From Silene conica (Eukaryota; Streptophyta; Magnoliopsida; Caryophyllales; Caryophyllaceae): a stretch of DNA of 64,000 nucleotides. The notes below the pieces were generated by a model. That model had not been told where the DNA came from and did no database searches. It saw nothing but the letters and a program-made list of their open reading frames with translations. This document shows positions 34,715 to 46,683 of the stretch, in pieces. Each line of letters opens with the position of its first letter. Positions within the stretch are counted from its first letter, which is position 1. The translations under genes and the position numbers were made by a program. The stretch lies in NCBI GenBank assembly GCA_029255685.2, contig CM055311.2:54891048-54955047 (forward strand), in the 5' to 3' direction.

Positions 34715-36210
34715 ATCAAACACATTTGTAAAACCCGAAAGCAAGTAGTATGAAATTCAGGGTCGAACACGAAGATGGTGGGGATGATCGATTAGTTTGG
34801 TTCTAATTTTAGCCTAAGTCGGGGTAATAAGGTTTGAGGAATGATTAACAACTAATGAGCAAATGTAAATGAGTAAATGTAAAAGTTAAGATGAAAAATC
34901 AATTAAAGGTAAACTAGGGTGTCGGAGGTCACTAAGATGGGTAGATGAAAATACTAGAAGGTGGACTAGTTGGTCTCAAGCAAATGGTCTCGGTAAGTCT
35001 CTTCTCTCGAGTCGACTAAACCTAGGTCGGAATACCCTAGCTTTCGCTACAAATACACACAACCAACCCTAAAACATACTAAGACAAACCCTCAACCGTC
35101 GCTAACGGCAAGTCACGCTAAAATCAAAGCCCAACTTTCGTTGAGGCAAATCATCAAACACCTAGCATCCAATAAGTGGAAAACCCTTTTCTCAAGAACA
35201 ACTAATCTACAAACTAGCATAATAATATCATCTAACAACACCCAAGTTCCCCCCTAACCCTAGGTATAAGTCTACTCACTCGTGGTTAAGAAAAACATGT
35301 GGAAAAGTGATAAACAAGTGCTAAACATGATGAACAAGCAAAGGCAAATAATTTAATAAAAGAAACTTAAAGTAAAGTAATAACTAAGTAAAGATTGAGA
35401 AGATTATACCAAACAATTGAGTAAAGGCATGAACTTTGATTACAAATGGAAGATCCTTTCAAATGCTCCCAAATACAACCAAAAACCCTAGAACAATTGC
35501 TAAGAACAATGACTAGAAATGAAGTAAGGAATGATTATGAAGAACTACAAGATTAAAATAAAAACTAAGGAAAGATTAATGTTTTTATGAGAGTTTTTAG
35601 TGTGAAAATCTAAGCAATGGAACAATAACAAAACCCTAGAAAAGCGTGAAAATATCTTAAAGTTGCGTAAATGAAAATAGACTAAGTGCGGGTATATATA
35701 GTGTGCAAAAATCTGAGAAATGACTCTCTGCCGGTCTGGAACCGGCTAAGAGTCAAAATATGAACTTCTGATTTTTTGTCTTCATTTTCTTCAATGCCCA
35801 GGTACTGCCAGCTGGGGATCCTTTCTTTAAAGCCTGATGTGAAAAGAGTAAGGTCAAGTGTGAGAGGGGTCCCAGCCGGTCAGCCGGCTGCCGGCTGGCC
35901 ACCGGCTGAGGACCCAAAATCAAAGTCCTGCAAAATCTTCTTCAAATCATAGCTGAAGGGGCTCCCAGCCGGCGGACCGGCTGAGGACCCCACTTCGCCA
36001 TTTCAGCTCCTTTTCCTCTCTTTTTGCTTTGATTTCACCTCGTTTGTTCCCGTTTCTTTATTCCCGCTTCAAGTCCTACAAAATGGCAACCAAACATGTA
36101 GAAAGGAGATATCGGGCATAAAAAGGGGCAATAGCGTGCAAAACGGGGGCAAAACGGGATCGAAATAAGAGGAAAAGAAGGGAAAATAATGACCGAATTT
36201 GGGCTCATCA
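34715..36210 (-). mobile_element. AthD 3' LTR (end truncated)
   Basis: In minus orientation it starts TGATGAGCCCAAATTCGG after PPT and runs to GTGTTTGAT, lacking the terminal GCCGGTAGTGACGGC... part present in the 5' LTR. TATA box at 35691-35700. GC modules at 35729-35748, 35873-35909 and 35964-35984 are shorter than in the 5' LTR, and one is almost gone (35807). Confidence 0.8.
35691..35700 (-). promoter_or_regulatory. TATA box in AthD 3' LTR
   Basis: Minus-strand TATATATACC about 30 bp after the nearest GC module. The equivalent in the 5' LTR is 47380-47388. Confidence 0.55.
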
Positions 36211-36225
36211 GAATTCTCCACACTT
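36211..36225 (-). other. AthD polypurine tract
   Basis: Minus-strand AAGTGTGGAGAATTC directly before the LTR start. It has one change from AthB. Confidence 0.65.
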
Positions 36226-39148
36226 AAACCTTACTCGTCCTCGAGTAATTAATCACGAAATTATATAAACCTTATTAGAAATATGAAACAAACTAACTAA
36301 GCTAACTAGAAGCCGGATCGGGTTTAGCAACACCCGTAGCCCTTTCAACTCACAATTTGACATTCATGAGGAAGAACGCCCTATTGCAAGGCAAGTTTGG
36401 TCTTGCTACAAATTTTTTGATGCAAACAAGTCAAAACAAAACACATATAAACAAACAACATGCATCGGGAAAAGACTAACCGCTTGCCTCATCCAAGCGG
36501 GGTTTTGAAAAACTAAACAAGAGAGGTCTATGGCGGAGGATGCCGACTCAAAGTCTAACCACGGTATCAAACCCCTAGGTCAAGCTCAAGCAACCAACAA
36601 TGACATCACCGAAGACCAAGAACTAATTCAAGGCTGGTAAACGGAAGCACTAAGCTATACTTCCAAGATTGACACGACGCACAGATGATTCGAGTTCGTG
36701 CTAGACCTATAACCGATAAGAGAACCCTAAGTACCGACTCTCACGGGTGACACTCAACACACAAGGAAAGAAAGGAGGTGATTGTTGTGACAAAAAGTAA
36801 CCAAAATCACTCACTTACCTCAACTTGTGAAACATGCCCGCGATCTAGAATGGTACTCCATCCAAAAATCCATGAGAAAATGCAAATGCACATGATGAGA
36901 ACAACAAAAAGGAAGCAACGGGGCTTGGGTTGGGTGAAAATGGTTTGGTGCAAGCACCGTTCTAGAATTTGAGGCTCAAAAACAAGAATGATTGCCATGA
37001 TCAACACAACTCCTTATTACAACAACTAAGCAACGTCTATGCCCTAACTTTGGTTTTGACAAAATCAAGCAAAAATTACATAAACCCCAACTTACTTTGG
37101 AAAAACAAACCCATCACAACCTTTAACAAAGTGGTCATTATTTAAAACACCGAACAACGTCTACACCCTAACATAAGACTTGAAATCCAAATCAAATGCA
37201 AAAATTGTGTAAACCCGGCACGCATGGAAAAACATCAAAAGACCACATTATTATAGAAACGGCTTTTTCTATCTCCCCTTGATGGAAGGGAGTTGTTGCT
37301 ACCCTTTTTCTTTTTCAAAACACATATATACACTTTTCTTTTTGGATTTTTCAAAACTTTTTCAACTTTTTCTTTGATCTTCTAATTTCTTTCTTTTTTT
37401 TCATTTTTTTTTCATTTTTTTCTTTCTTTTTCTCAAACTTCCTTCACCAAGAAAACAACATGTAAGACCACAACGGAAGAAGCCACCAACCGGCATCCAA
37501 ATCCCGACTCTACCACCAACAAAGTACCAAAAAGCAACCATTCTAGATCAAGGAAGGGTGTTTTTGGGGATGTAGCTCATCTAGGGGTTAAGGCCAAATG
37601 AAAAAGCTAGGGCTCAAAGTGGTTAAACAAAAAGAGGGGATAAGATGCAAGGGTCAAAACAAGGCTAATTTGATAAATGTGAAGTTGATTTATTTAAACA
37701 AGAGTTGTCTCACATGCACATGAACATAAACACGGAAATAAGGAAAGAGCGACATACTTATGCGTATTGACATAACATACCACGTAAGGAGGACTACTCA
37801 CAATCCTAAACTGAGTCGGTTTGATGGGCCGACTATAAAGGAGGCTCTATCGTCACATTTGAGTAGCTAATGTCGGTCCTAGGTCGACTCAAGGTCTAAC
37901 ACGGTCTCACATGGTGGTCGAAACTTGGTCATTAAGCCTAGACTTCCGGGTCCTTGCAAGCAAGAAGCCTAACAAGGTGACATCAAACGGTGCAAGCTAT
38001 TAGGAGGGGTAAGACACAAGCAAGACAAATATCATCATTGACGGCATATATCCTCCACTATTCAACCTCTTATGCATATTTAAAAACAAATGCAAAATAA
38101 AAAACCGACTAACAAATATTCACAAAACTCTGAAAATGAAAAGCATGTGAAACTACACTAAACTAATAAAAAACATATCAAACATGCAACAACAAGATGA
38201 CTAAACTAGCAGCACATCATCCACAACAACCACAAGTTCCCCAAAGGAACATCCAAGGCACAAAAATCCCGTTCTCCTTCATGCTATCAACATAAAAAGA
38301 AATAGGGAAGGGAAGAAAGAAGTAGGAAAGAGTATACCAAGCATCTTCATTCTCCTAATACCTCGGATTGTAGTTGCATCTGCCACTTGGTTAGTCCAAC
38401 AAGCATATATATACAATGCAAGCAAAGAACAAAAACAAAAGAAAGGAAGAACATGTTTTTTGAAATTTTCCAAATTATTCGATTTTTTTGGCATTTTTGA
38501 AGTTTTTTTTTATTTACAAAAACAAATAAATATTCACAAGGTGGATAATTTCCCTCCCCGCAGTTATGATTTACATTGTCCTCAATGGAACAAAGTACAA
38601 GGGGAAAATGAAAAAAAAGAACGAAAACAAACTTGTTTTTGGCTTTTTTGAAATTTTTGAGTAAATGAAAAACTTGTTTTTGTGTTTTTTTGAAATAATC
38701 GGTTCTTCCTCCCCACACTTATCTATGTGCATAATGTGAGGAGGAAAACCGGAAAGTAAAGAACATGTTTTTGAAGGTTTTTTGGTTTTTCAATTTTTTT
38801 GGATTTTTGATTTTTATGAAAGCAATAAAAGCGAAAATAAACAAAAGAAATGAAAAACTAAAAACTAAACTAAGATGCAAACTAAGTGCTCTAGTCTACA
38901 TGAATGCAAACTACATGTGACAATATGGTACAAAAAAGAAATCTAATGCAAATAAATGAATGTAACTAAATGTAACTATACTAATGAAATGAAACGATAA
39001 GAATGAAACTAAAACAAGCTATCTAAACTAACTAACTACTCTAAATGCATGTGAAAATGAAAAATGCAAAACTAAAGAGAAATTTAGATTTAAGGGATTA
39101 CTTGCTTTGGATTTTCAAATGGGAGCTAAGACATCAAACAACCTCTCA
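36226..39148 (-). other. AthD 3' non-coding region
   Basis: About 2.9 kb without a supported ORF, collinear with AthB 25974-28907. Carries extra PPT-like strings near 38555 and 38710 and T-rich tracts near 37310-37440. Confidence 0.6.
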
Positions 39149-40826
39149 CTAGTCACCACCACCCTCGTCTTCGGCCTCTCTATGGCCATCTCCATGCAAA
39201 AAATCATCCGGGTTCAGGAAGTACTCGTTGGAGTACCCAGAAGTGGAAGCAGCTGCAACGGACTGAGGAGGCGCGTCACTGCGCTGGCGGGCTCCAAATC
39301 TCTCTCCCTCACGCACCGGGGGAAAAATCGGCCTAGAATAGTAGTCTGCAGCAACATGCACCTCTCCGGCGAAATGAGGGTCGACGGAGGGCACATACTC
39401 AGCCTCGAGGGGCATGTAGTAAGAAGGATAGTGGCCAGAACTGTGACGGTACCCCTGCTGAATGCCACGATCATAAGTGGAGAAGTTCCCCCAAGCTTGA
39501 TCGTGGTACAAATAATCTAGTCTCGCCCAGGTATCTGAGTAGCGTATGTCCTCAAGTGCACGCCGCTCCACGGTCTCCTTATGCCTCAAATCCATGCGAG
39601 CCATGAAATCCACGATGGTCTGAGGAACATGGCTAGGAGGAGGAGGAGCCAAGCTAGAAGAGGACCCCTGGAAAAAGCTAGGGCCGCCGAATGGTGGTAT
39701 AGGAAGAGAAAGCTGCTGGTATACAAGGCCACTGGTGGTGGGCAGGCGCTGGTCTCGGGTGAAGACTCGGGTCGCTGGAGGGTCGGAAGAAGTGCCCTCA
39801 GAAGGTGCCTCCACAGGAAGGAGATAGGAGGGTTGATTAGGCCTCACCCTCATTCTCTCAGAGTTTGGCAAAGGGATGGAGTTTTTATCAACTCGATCCA
39901 CCCGAATCTGCCAATATGACTTGTTGTCGCTGGGGTTCCACTTAATCCACCCCAATCAATCCATAAGGTAGCGGCGGGAGAGCACATTCTCCCCGTCGAT
40001 GTAATCAAGCAACCCTAAAGTTCCTCCGACAAACTGCTGAAGCAATCAAAGTAACCATGCCCCCAACACAAATGGGCGTCGACAAACGGGGCTGATTGCT
40101 AAGTCGGCTAAGGTGAAGCAACATGTGATGGGCTATGTTGACTTCAAATTTGGTGGGTTGGGTGATCAAACCAGAAGCTAGGATCTCAAGCTCAATAGTG
40201 GTGAAGTTGTGTGGCTCGTCTCGGGAAAAGACGGTCCACCCCAAAAATCTCTGCAATATCCTAATCGGAGCAAGTTGTACCCTATTTGCCGGTTTCTTCT
40301 CCCACTTCGCACTCACCAACCCAGTAATCGATGTCCATACCGACTCCAAATTAATACCATCAGGGGCATGCAACGGAGCCGCGCTATTCAACCCAAAAAT
40401 ACTAGCAAAGGCCGCAAGGGTTAAATGGTAGCCCTTATTCATGAGGCGGAATTGCACAAAAGTAACTATCCCCGAATCTCTATTTTTGGCTACCCTAAGA
40501 GAGCTCAAAAATTCCCATGTCAATCGAGGGGAAGTCATTACCGCCTTGGTTTCATACAAATGGCCCAAACCCACATCCCTGAACAAATCGCCGGTGATAC
40601 CATCCAAACCCAAGTCCCTCATAGAAATCCTATCAATAAATCGGTTGGGTTTAAGGGGACACTGAGCAAAAGATAGGAAGTTACCTTTTTGGGTTTCGGA
40701 ATCGAAGATCACACCGGGAAAATCGGGGTCACCCGAAACAAAGAAAGCATCGAGGTTATCTTCTCTTTCGCGCCCGGCGGTAGGATCGTTCCTAGATTTC
40801 GATCTCCTTTCGGTTCTTCCCGATAT
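39149..40826 (-). pseudogene. AthD downstream gene, ATHILA ORF-1-like
   Basis: The minus-strand frame 40712-40005 contains LTWEFLSSLRV, VTFVQFRLMNKGYHLTLAAF, ASIFGLNSA and FLGWTVFSRDEPHNFTTIEL. I match this to the ATHILA ORF-1 family by pattern (function unknown). After a frameshift near 40010 it continues as GLLDYIDGENVLSRRYL, a TGA near 39960, then a Pro/Ser-rich tail to 39149 with NPDDFLHG and an acidic end. Upstream the same frame is open back to 40826, where an ATA codon stands in the place of a start. The real start may be lost. It sits behind its own TATA box (40969-40976). Confidence 0.55.
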
Positions 40827-40966
40827 GGTAAAGTTGAAGGAATTTGATGAAGGGTTGCAATGGGTTTGCTTTGGGAGTGTTTTGGGAGAGTTTTTGTAGT
40901 GAGGGAAGGTAGAGAGAGAAGGGAAATCTGAAAAATGGGAGAAAATGAGTGGAAAAATGAGGGTTA

Positions 40967-40977
40967 GGTATTTATAA
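40967..40977 (-). promoter_or_regulatory. internal TATA box before AthD downstream gene
   Basis: Minus-strand TTTATAAATACC, followed by a CT-rich leader-like stretch (about 40900-40930) and then the gene at 40826. Six GC palindromic modules lie immediately upstream (40999-41495). The arrangement mirrors the LTR promoters. Confidence 0.5.
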
Positions 40978-40998
40978 AATCGTTACAGCTGCTCTCTG

Positions 40999-41495
40999 AG
41001 CCGGTCAGGGACCGGTGGCCGGCCGACCGGCTCACAGTACTTTCCCATTTTTCTTGTTTCCTCCGCAAAATATCAATAAAGGGTTCCTAGCCGGCGGACC
41101 GGCTGCCGGCTGGTTGCTTAATCCCTTCGCTTCTCTTCTTCTCCTCTTCTTCTTTTCTTCTCTTCAATTTGGGCTCCCAGCCGGCCGACCGGCTGGTTGC
41201 CTCTTCTTCGTGCTTTCCTTCTTCTTTCTCTTTTCTTTTCTCCTTTCCTTCCTTTCTTGGCTTTGGGATCCCAGCCGGCAGACCGGCTGGTTGCCTCTTC
41301 ACTTTCTTTCTTCTTTTTCTTTTCTTTCTCTTGAAGTGTTTAGGACTCTTAGCCGGCTGACCGGCTGCCGGTCCCGGACCGGCTGAGAGGCCTTTTCCTC
41401 TAAATTCCTGAAATCTGGAAGTTAAGTCGTAAAAAAACAGAATGTGCATTAAGGGTTCTGAGCCGGTGGTCGACAGGCAGCCGGCCTACAGGCTC
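40999..41495. repeat. cluster of six GC palindromic modules in AthD spacer
   Basis: Modules at 40999-41033, 41088-41113, 41178-41196, 41271-41289, 41351-41385 and 41461-41495 are built from CCGG-N3-ACCGGCTG units. They are separated by about 60-70 bp of T/C-rich DNA. They are the same type as those in the LTRs. Confidence 0.85.
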
Positions 41496-41765
41496 AGGGC
41501 CCCTATACACTATTCGTAAAACAACTCAACTTACACAATGAAAACTCATTTTGCCAAGAGAAATTACATCAAATACGCCTAACCAAGTCCACCCACCACA
41601 AGATGACCACTCTCACAAGTCAAAATTAAACAAGCAATCTCACTTCCAAATTTCTAAATGCAAACTAGAATGAAAACTAAAATGCAACCTATATGAAGAA
41701 TTAAAAGAAAATACTTACAAACGGTGGTTATTTAGTGACTCCACCAAACCTTACACGAACAATCT

Positions 41766-43354
41766 TCAATTTTCTTGAACGGAAACTTCGTCCATGCCAG
41801 CCAAAGACCTTAGAAAACGGTCAAAGGCCTCGGCCGAAGCTTCCACCTTGCTTTCATGGGCGAATCCCGCTTCGTCACACATCATCAACTTTCGAACCTT
41901 GACATCTTTTCCGGCAATTAGTTCCCCTAGGTCCCCTTTTTCAACCAAGGGATCCTTAAAAGAACTAGTACAACTTGGTTTTTCTTGCTCTCCATAGCGG
42001 TGCCTTTTCTCCAGAACCAACGACTTGTTACTAGCAAAACTAGCATCCTCACTCTTAAAAGTCATACTTCCCATGACTCCCTTTTTATCAAGCATCATAG
42101 GGACGTCATTCACCATCACACATGCAACCATGTCAACATTTCTTGCTTTGTAACTTGTACCAGGAGCTTCCGGAAGTTCGAACTCCGTCACTTCCTCTCC
42201 CACTTGGAATGATAGCCTTCCTCTCTTCACATCGATAGTAGCTCAGCTCCTCCGGTGGCCAAGAATGGCCTACCGAGTATCACGAAAGAGTTATTGCCCA
42301 CGGGGACATCCAATATCAAGAAGTCGGTGGGGATGGATAGGTTCCCCACCTTGACAATTGCATCTTCAAGTACCCCTAGAGGAAGTTTCTAGGTACCATC
42401 CGCAAGAGTGATAGAAGTTGTAGCGGGGGACAAATTCTTGATGTCCAACTTCTTGGCCATTGCTAGAGGCATGACGCTCACGCTTGCGCCCATGTCACAT
42501 AATGCATTTTCAATTTTCTTCCCTCCCACATAGCAATTTATCGAAAAGCTACCCGGATCTCCGAGTTTGATAGGGAGGGTGCTTGGGACTTTCTTGGCGG
42601 ACAATGTAATTGCATTCACTTCTCTTTTCTCTTCTCGTGAGGGGATTGTTGCTTCCACCTCTTCAACAAGTTTCATCAATTCCTCACAACGAGGATCTCC
42701 TTTAGTGATCCTCCTAAAGAACTCACAAACTCTTCTCTCAATGAGTCCCTCTTCATGTTCGGACTCTTCTTCAACCACACATTTTCCTTTCTCAAGATTC
42801 ACTTTCCTTTCATATCTCTTCTTCTTTGGGAACTCCTTGATTTGTTCCATCACAAATTGATCTTCATTCATACCATCTTGGTCACTAGCTTCCGGGGAAG
42901 CAATGGGCACCATCACCATTGCCTCCTCCTCACTATCACCTCCAACTTCACTCCCAAAAACCGTTATGAGTTGTTCAAGTGAAGATTTTCCTCCGCTACT
43001 AGTGGTTTCAAGCATTGGTTGCTCTTGGGCATTTGTCATAATCGCATTGACCCCATGATGTTTTGTAGCGTCTCTTGAGCTTTGACCTTGAGCTAGGAAG
43101 CCACCCGAAGGCCTTTGAGGATTGGCTAAGGCTTGGGAAGCGACTCTAGCCTCCATCTCTTGTATCTCCTTTTGGTTCGCATTCCTCAAGTTCATCATCT
43201 CTTGGTTGTGGGTAGTTTGCATATTTTTCACAAGTTTGAGTAATGCGCCCACTTGATTCTCACTCGATGGTTCTTGGTGAGGGGTATTAGTAAGAGGCAA
43301 AGCAAACCCATAGTCGTTTCTAGGGACTCCAACTTGAGAGTTCCCCTTTGGCAT
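41766..43354 (-). pseudogene. AthD protease region
   Basis: The frame from 43354 runs through a polar linker (QVGALLKLVKNMQTTHNQEM). Residues about 255-320 are a retropepsin-like segment: LPIKLGDPGSFSINCYVGGK, then ALCDMGASVSVMPLAMAKKL, the D-[LMT]-G-A active site of Athila/Tat proteases. A TAG at 42389 and an indel near 42240 separate the closing ILGRPFLATGG motif. The rest is a charged tail ending at 41766. No RT follows. It would process Gag if expressed. Confidence 0.7.
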
Positions 43355-44988
43355 TTGGCTTTTGAAGTTGGGATTTTGTTGAATGGAATTTGGGTCATTG
43401 AAATTTTGGTTGTTGTGAAAGTTTTGGTTTGTATTTGGGTTGTTGTGGAAGTTGTTTTGAAATGGGGGTGGGTTGAAATTTTGGGTTTGGTTATGGTTTT
43501 GGTTTGGGTTGTTGTTGAAATTTGAGTTGTTGTAATTTTGGTCATTGAAGTTGGTTACAAAGCCTTGATTGGCTTGGTTGATTTGGTTCCCTTGATAAAA
43601 GCCTTGGTTTTGGTAATAATTCCTTGAATTGGGTTGAAATTCCCACCCCTTGGTTAGAATCCGGCTGGGTTTTGAGCTTGGGGTTGTTGAAGTTGATGTG
43701 GGTTTAAGACGTTTGTACTCTTGTAGCTCATGTAAGGGCTCCCTCTAATGCCCGGATGGTGGTAATTGGAATTTGGGTTGAAAGTGTTTTGATTTCTTGA
43801 GTTGTTGAAGGCTTGGAAGGCATACAACTCCTCCTCACTTCCACTTCCCTCACAAGAATTATTGGCACACACATAAAATTTATGCCCACTACCTCCACAC
43901 AAGTTACATGACACAATGTTGTGCACTTGGTACATCCCCGGAGTGTTTCCCTTGGTTTCCTTGCTTGTAGCCCCCTTTTGTCAACTCCTCCAACTTCTTA
44001 GTCAACAAGTCTAACTTGACATTGGTTTCTTCATTGGCTTTAGAGTTGGAAAGGCTCTCATTGGGGTATTTGCTACTTCTTCTCAATGAATTTCCCCTAG
44101 TCCCATAGTTCTCCTCGGAATCAACGATCTTCTTGATAAGCTCGGTCCCATCTTTATGTGGCAAGTGATCAAAACTACCTCCCGCCGACGCATTCACCAA
44201 CTCCTTTGTGCGAGGGAGAAGTTTTTGAAAGAATGTTTGGGTGGTATACCATGTAGGTATCCCATGATGAGGACACCTAGCAAGCAAGTCTTGATACCTA
44301 TCCCATTCCTCTCCCAAGCGTTCCCCCTCGTCTTGTTGAAATTGGGTAATCTCGTTACGGATCATGGCGGTCTTCGAGGATGGGTAGTACTTAGCAAGAA
44401 AAGCCTTGGCTATGTCATCCCAAGTAGTGAAAGTATTTGGGGGATGAATATTCAACCACCGATCCGCCTTGTCTGTCAATGAGTAGGGAAAAAAATTAAT
44501 CTCAAAGTTTCCTCCGGCACCCCCGTCTTCTTAATCATGGAAACTTTGCCCTTAAACTTCCTCAAATTCCCGTGGGCGTCCACATGTGAGGCTCCACCAA
44601 AAGCATGTTTCTCAATGGAGCTCATTTGAGAGGGGTGGATCTCGAAGTTTTGTGGCACAAGGTTGCCAAAATTGATGGGGTTTGTTGTATCATTGTGGTT
44701 GGGGCGATTGTGATCTCTTAGGGCGGCCATTATATGAATTTGTGGTGGGTTTGGAATTTGAGGTGAGGGTGGTGGTGATTGGTAGAATGGGTTGTCGAAG
44801 TTTTCGGATGTTGGGCTTGGAATGTCTTGGTTTGGGCTTTGTGGCTCGGGTGGAGAAGGTGGATTGTTTTGACTAGTTGATGCTTGGGAAGCAATCCTCA
44901 CTCTTGCTAAGGTCCGGTTCCTTAAGGCTCGAAAAAGCCTTTCCGGTTCGGAGCTTGAAAGTAAAGAAGTTGAATCGCCCCTTGGCAT
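43340..44988 (-). pseudogene. AthD gag
   Basis: Start ATG at 44988 (MPRGDSTSLLSS), about 160 bp after the PBS. The Pro-rich amino end is followed by a retrotransposon gag domain (WLNIHPPNTFTTWDDIAKAF, then AKYYPSSKTAMIRNEI) after a frameshift near 44478. A zinc-ribbon-like CNLCGGSGHKFYVC lies near 43900. A strongly Asn/Gln/Phe-rich stretch (about 43660-43360) leads into the protease region. A frameshift near 43930 breaks the frame. Confidence 0.7.
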
Positions 44989-45150
44989 AAAAATTTAGCA
45001 CAAAGATTAGTCGTCCTAGTGTTTTTTAGGCACTAGGGAGAGTAAAATAACACCCACTCTACACTTAAACTAACAAAGCTTGAACAAGACAAAGAAAGCA
45101 CAACTAACTAAGGCTAAAAATAAAACTAAACTAAACAATCTCTAGCACCA

Positions 45151-45168
45151 TCCCCGGCAGCGGCGCCA
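45151..45168 (-). other. AthD primer binding site (tRNA-Asp type)
   Basis: Minus-strand TGGCGCCGCTGCCGGGGA, three bases after the 5' LTR end. It matches the tRNA-Asp-type PBS known for Athila, with one mismatch to the usual GTTGCCGGGGA. Confidence 0.75.
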
Positions 45169-46089
45169 TTTTGATGGTCGGCTTTTGCCGTCACTACCGG
45201 CATCAAACACATTTGTAAAACCCGAAAGCAAGTAGTATGAAATTCGGGGTCGAACACGAAGATGGCGGGGATGATCGATTAGTTTGGTTCTAATTTAAGC
45301 CTAAGTCGGGGTAATAAGGTTTGAGGAATGATTAACAACTAATGAGCAAATGTAAATGCGTAAATATAAAAGTTAAGATGAAAAATCAATTAAAGGTAAA
45401 CTAGGGTGTCGAGGGTCACTAAGATGGGTAGATTAAAATACTAGAAGGTGGACTAGTTGGTCTCAAGCAAATGGTCTCGGTAAGTCTCTTCTCTCGAGTC
45501 GACTAAACCTAGGTCGCAATACCCTAGCTTTCGCTACAAATACACACAACCAACCCTAAAACATACTAAGACAAACCCTCAACCGTCGCTAAAGGCAAGT
45601 CACGCTAAAATCAAAGCCCAACTTTCGTTGAGGCAAATCATCAAACACCTAGCATGCAATAAGTGGAAAACCCTTTTCTCAAGAACAACTAATCTACAAA
45701 CTAGCATAATAATATCATCTAATAACACCCAAGTTCCCCCCTAACCCTAGGTATAAGGCCCTGTTCTTTTGGACTTCAAGTCACTTAACTTAAGTTCACT
45801 TCAGATCCTATAAGTTCAGTTCAGTTCAGTTCAGTTCCTATAAGTTCAGTTCAGTTCAGTTCAGTTCAGTTCCTATAAGTTCAGTTCAGTTCAGTTCCTA
45901 TAAGTTTAGTTCATATAAACTCAATTAAGAAAAGTTATATACGGAGTAATATTTTTAACAACTGATACAAACATTTCCTTTAATTATTCGATAAACGTCA
46001 TCTATAAAAAAAACAACTCATTAATAATTTACCCGTCTTTTACTCTCTAATTAATGTCAAACTATCATCCTCATCACAAATTCTTATTT

Positions 46090-46275
46090 GCAACAGCAAT
46101 ATCCGTCGCAAGCTTGTGACGGATACCGTTTTCCTCTCACAAAATACCCACTTTTTCTCTCTCTCCAACACTATTCATGTGGTCCCCTTTCTCCACTAAC
46201 TCATTTCCTACCCATTTTATCTCACAAAATATCCGTCACAAATAACGACCCGTCGCAAGCAAGACTTACTACATC
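46090..46275. repeat. ATCCGTC-bordered segment inside the Harbinger-like insertion
   Basis: AATATCCGTCGCAAGC near 46098 and ATATCCGTCACAAATAACG near 46230, with GTGACGGATA in between, look like a small nested MITE or its remnant. The borders are not certain. Confidence 0.3.
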
Positions 46276-46534
46276 CTCATTAATGCCAAAAAACAACAAC
46301 TCATCATACGACGCCCTCACCCTCACCAATTGTCACTCTCCCATTAATCAGTTTCTTTATCACCATTGTTAGAGAAAATAAATGGTTAGAGAAAATTGTA
46401 ATAGTGAATTATTTTTTATCTAATGTAATTGTAGTATAATGTATGAACTATGAACAAACTATTATATATAAAGTTAAAAATATTTTAAACTACCTTGTGT
46501 TTTAGACTAATTTTTTATCAATGTCATCTATTGG

Positions 46535-46535
<1 letters not shown>

Positions 46536-46610
<75 letters not shown>

Positions 46611-46683
46611 CAACAACAACAACAATAATAACAACAATAATAATAATAACAACAATAATAACAATAATAATAATAATAATAAT
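46536..46683. repeat. TAA/AAC microsatellite
   Basis: About 148 bp of AAT repeats with CAA interruptions in the second half. The poly-Asn reading frame is an artefact. Confidence 0.95.
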
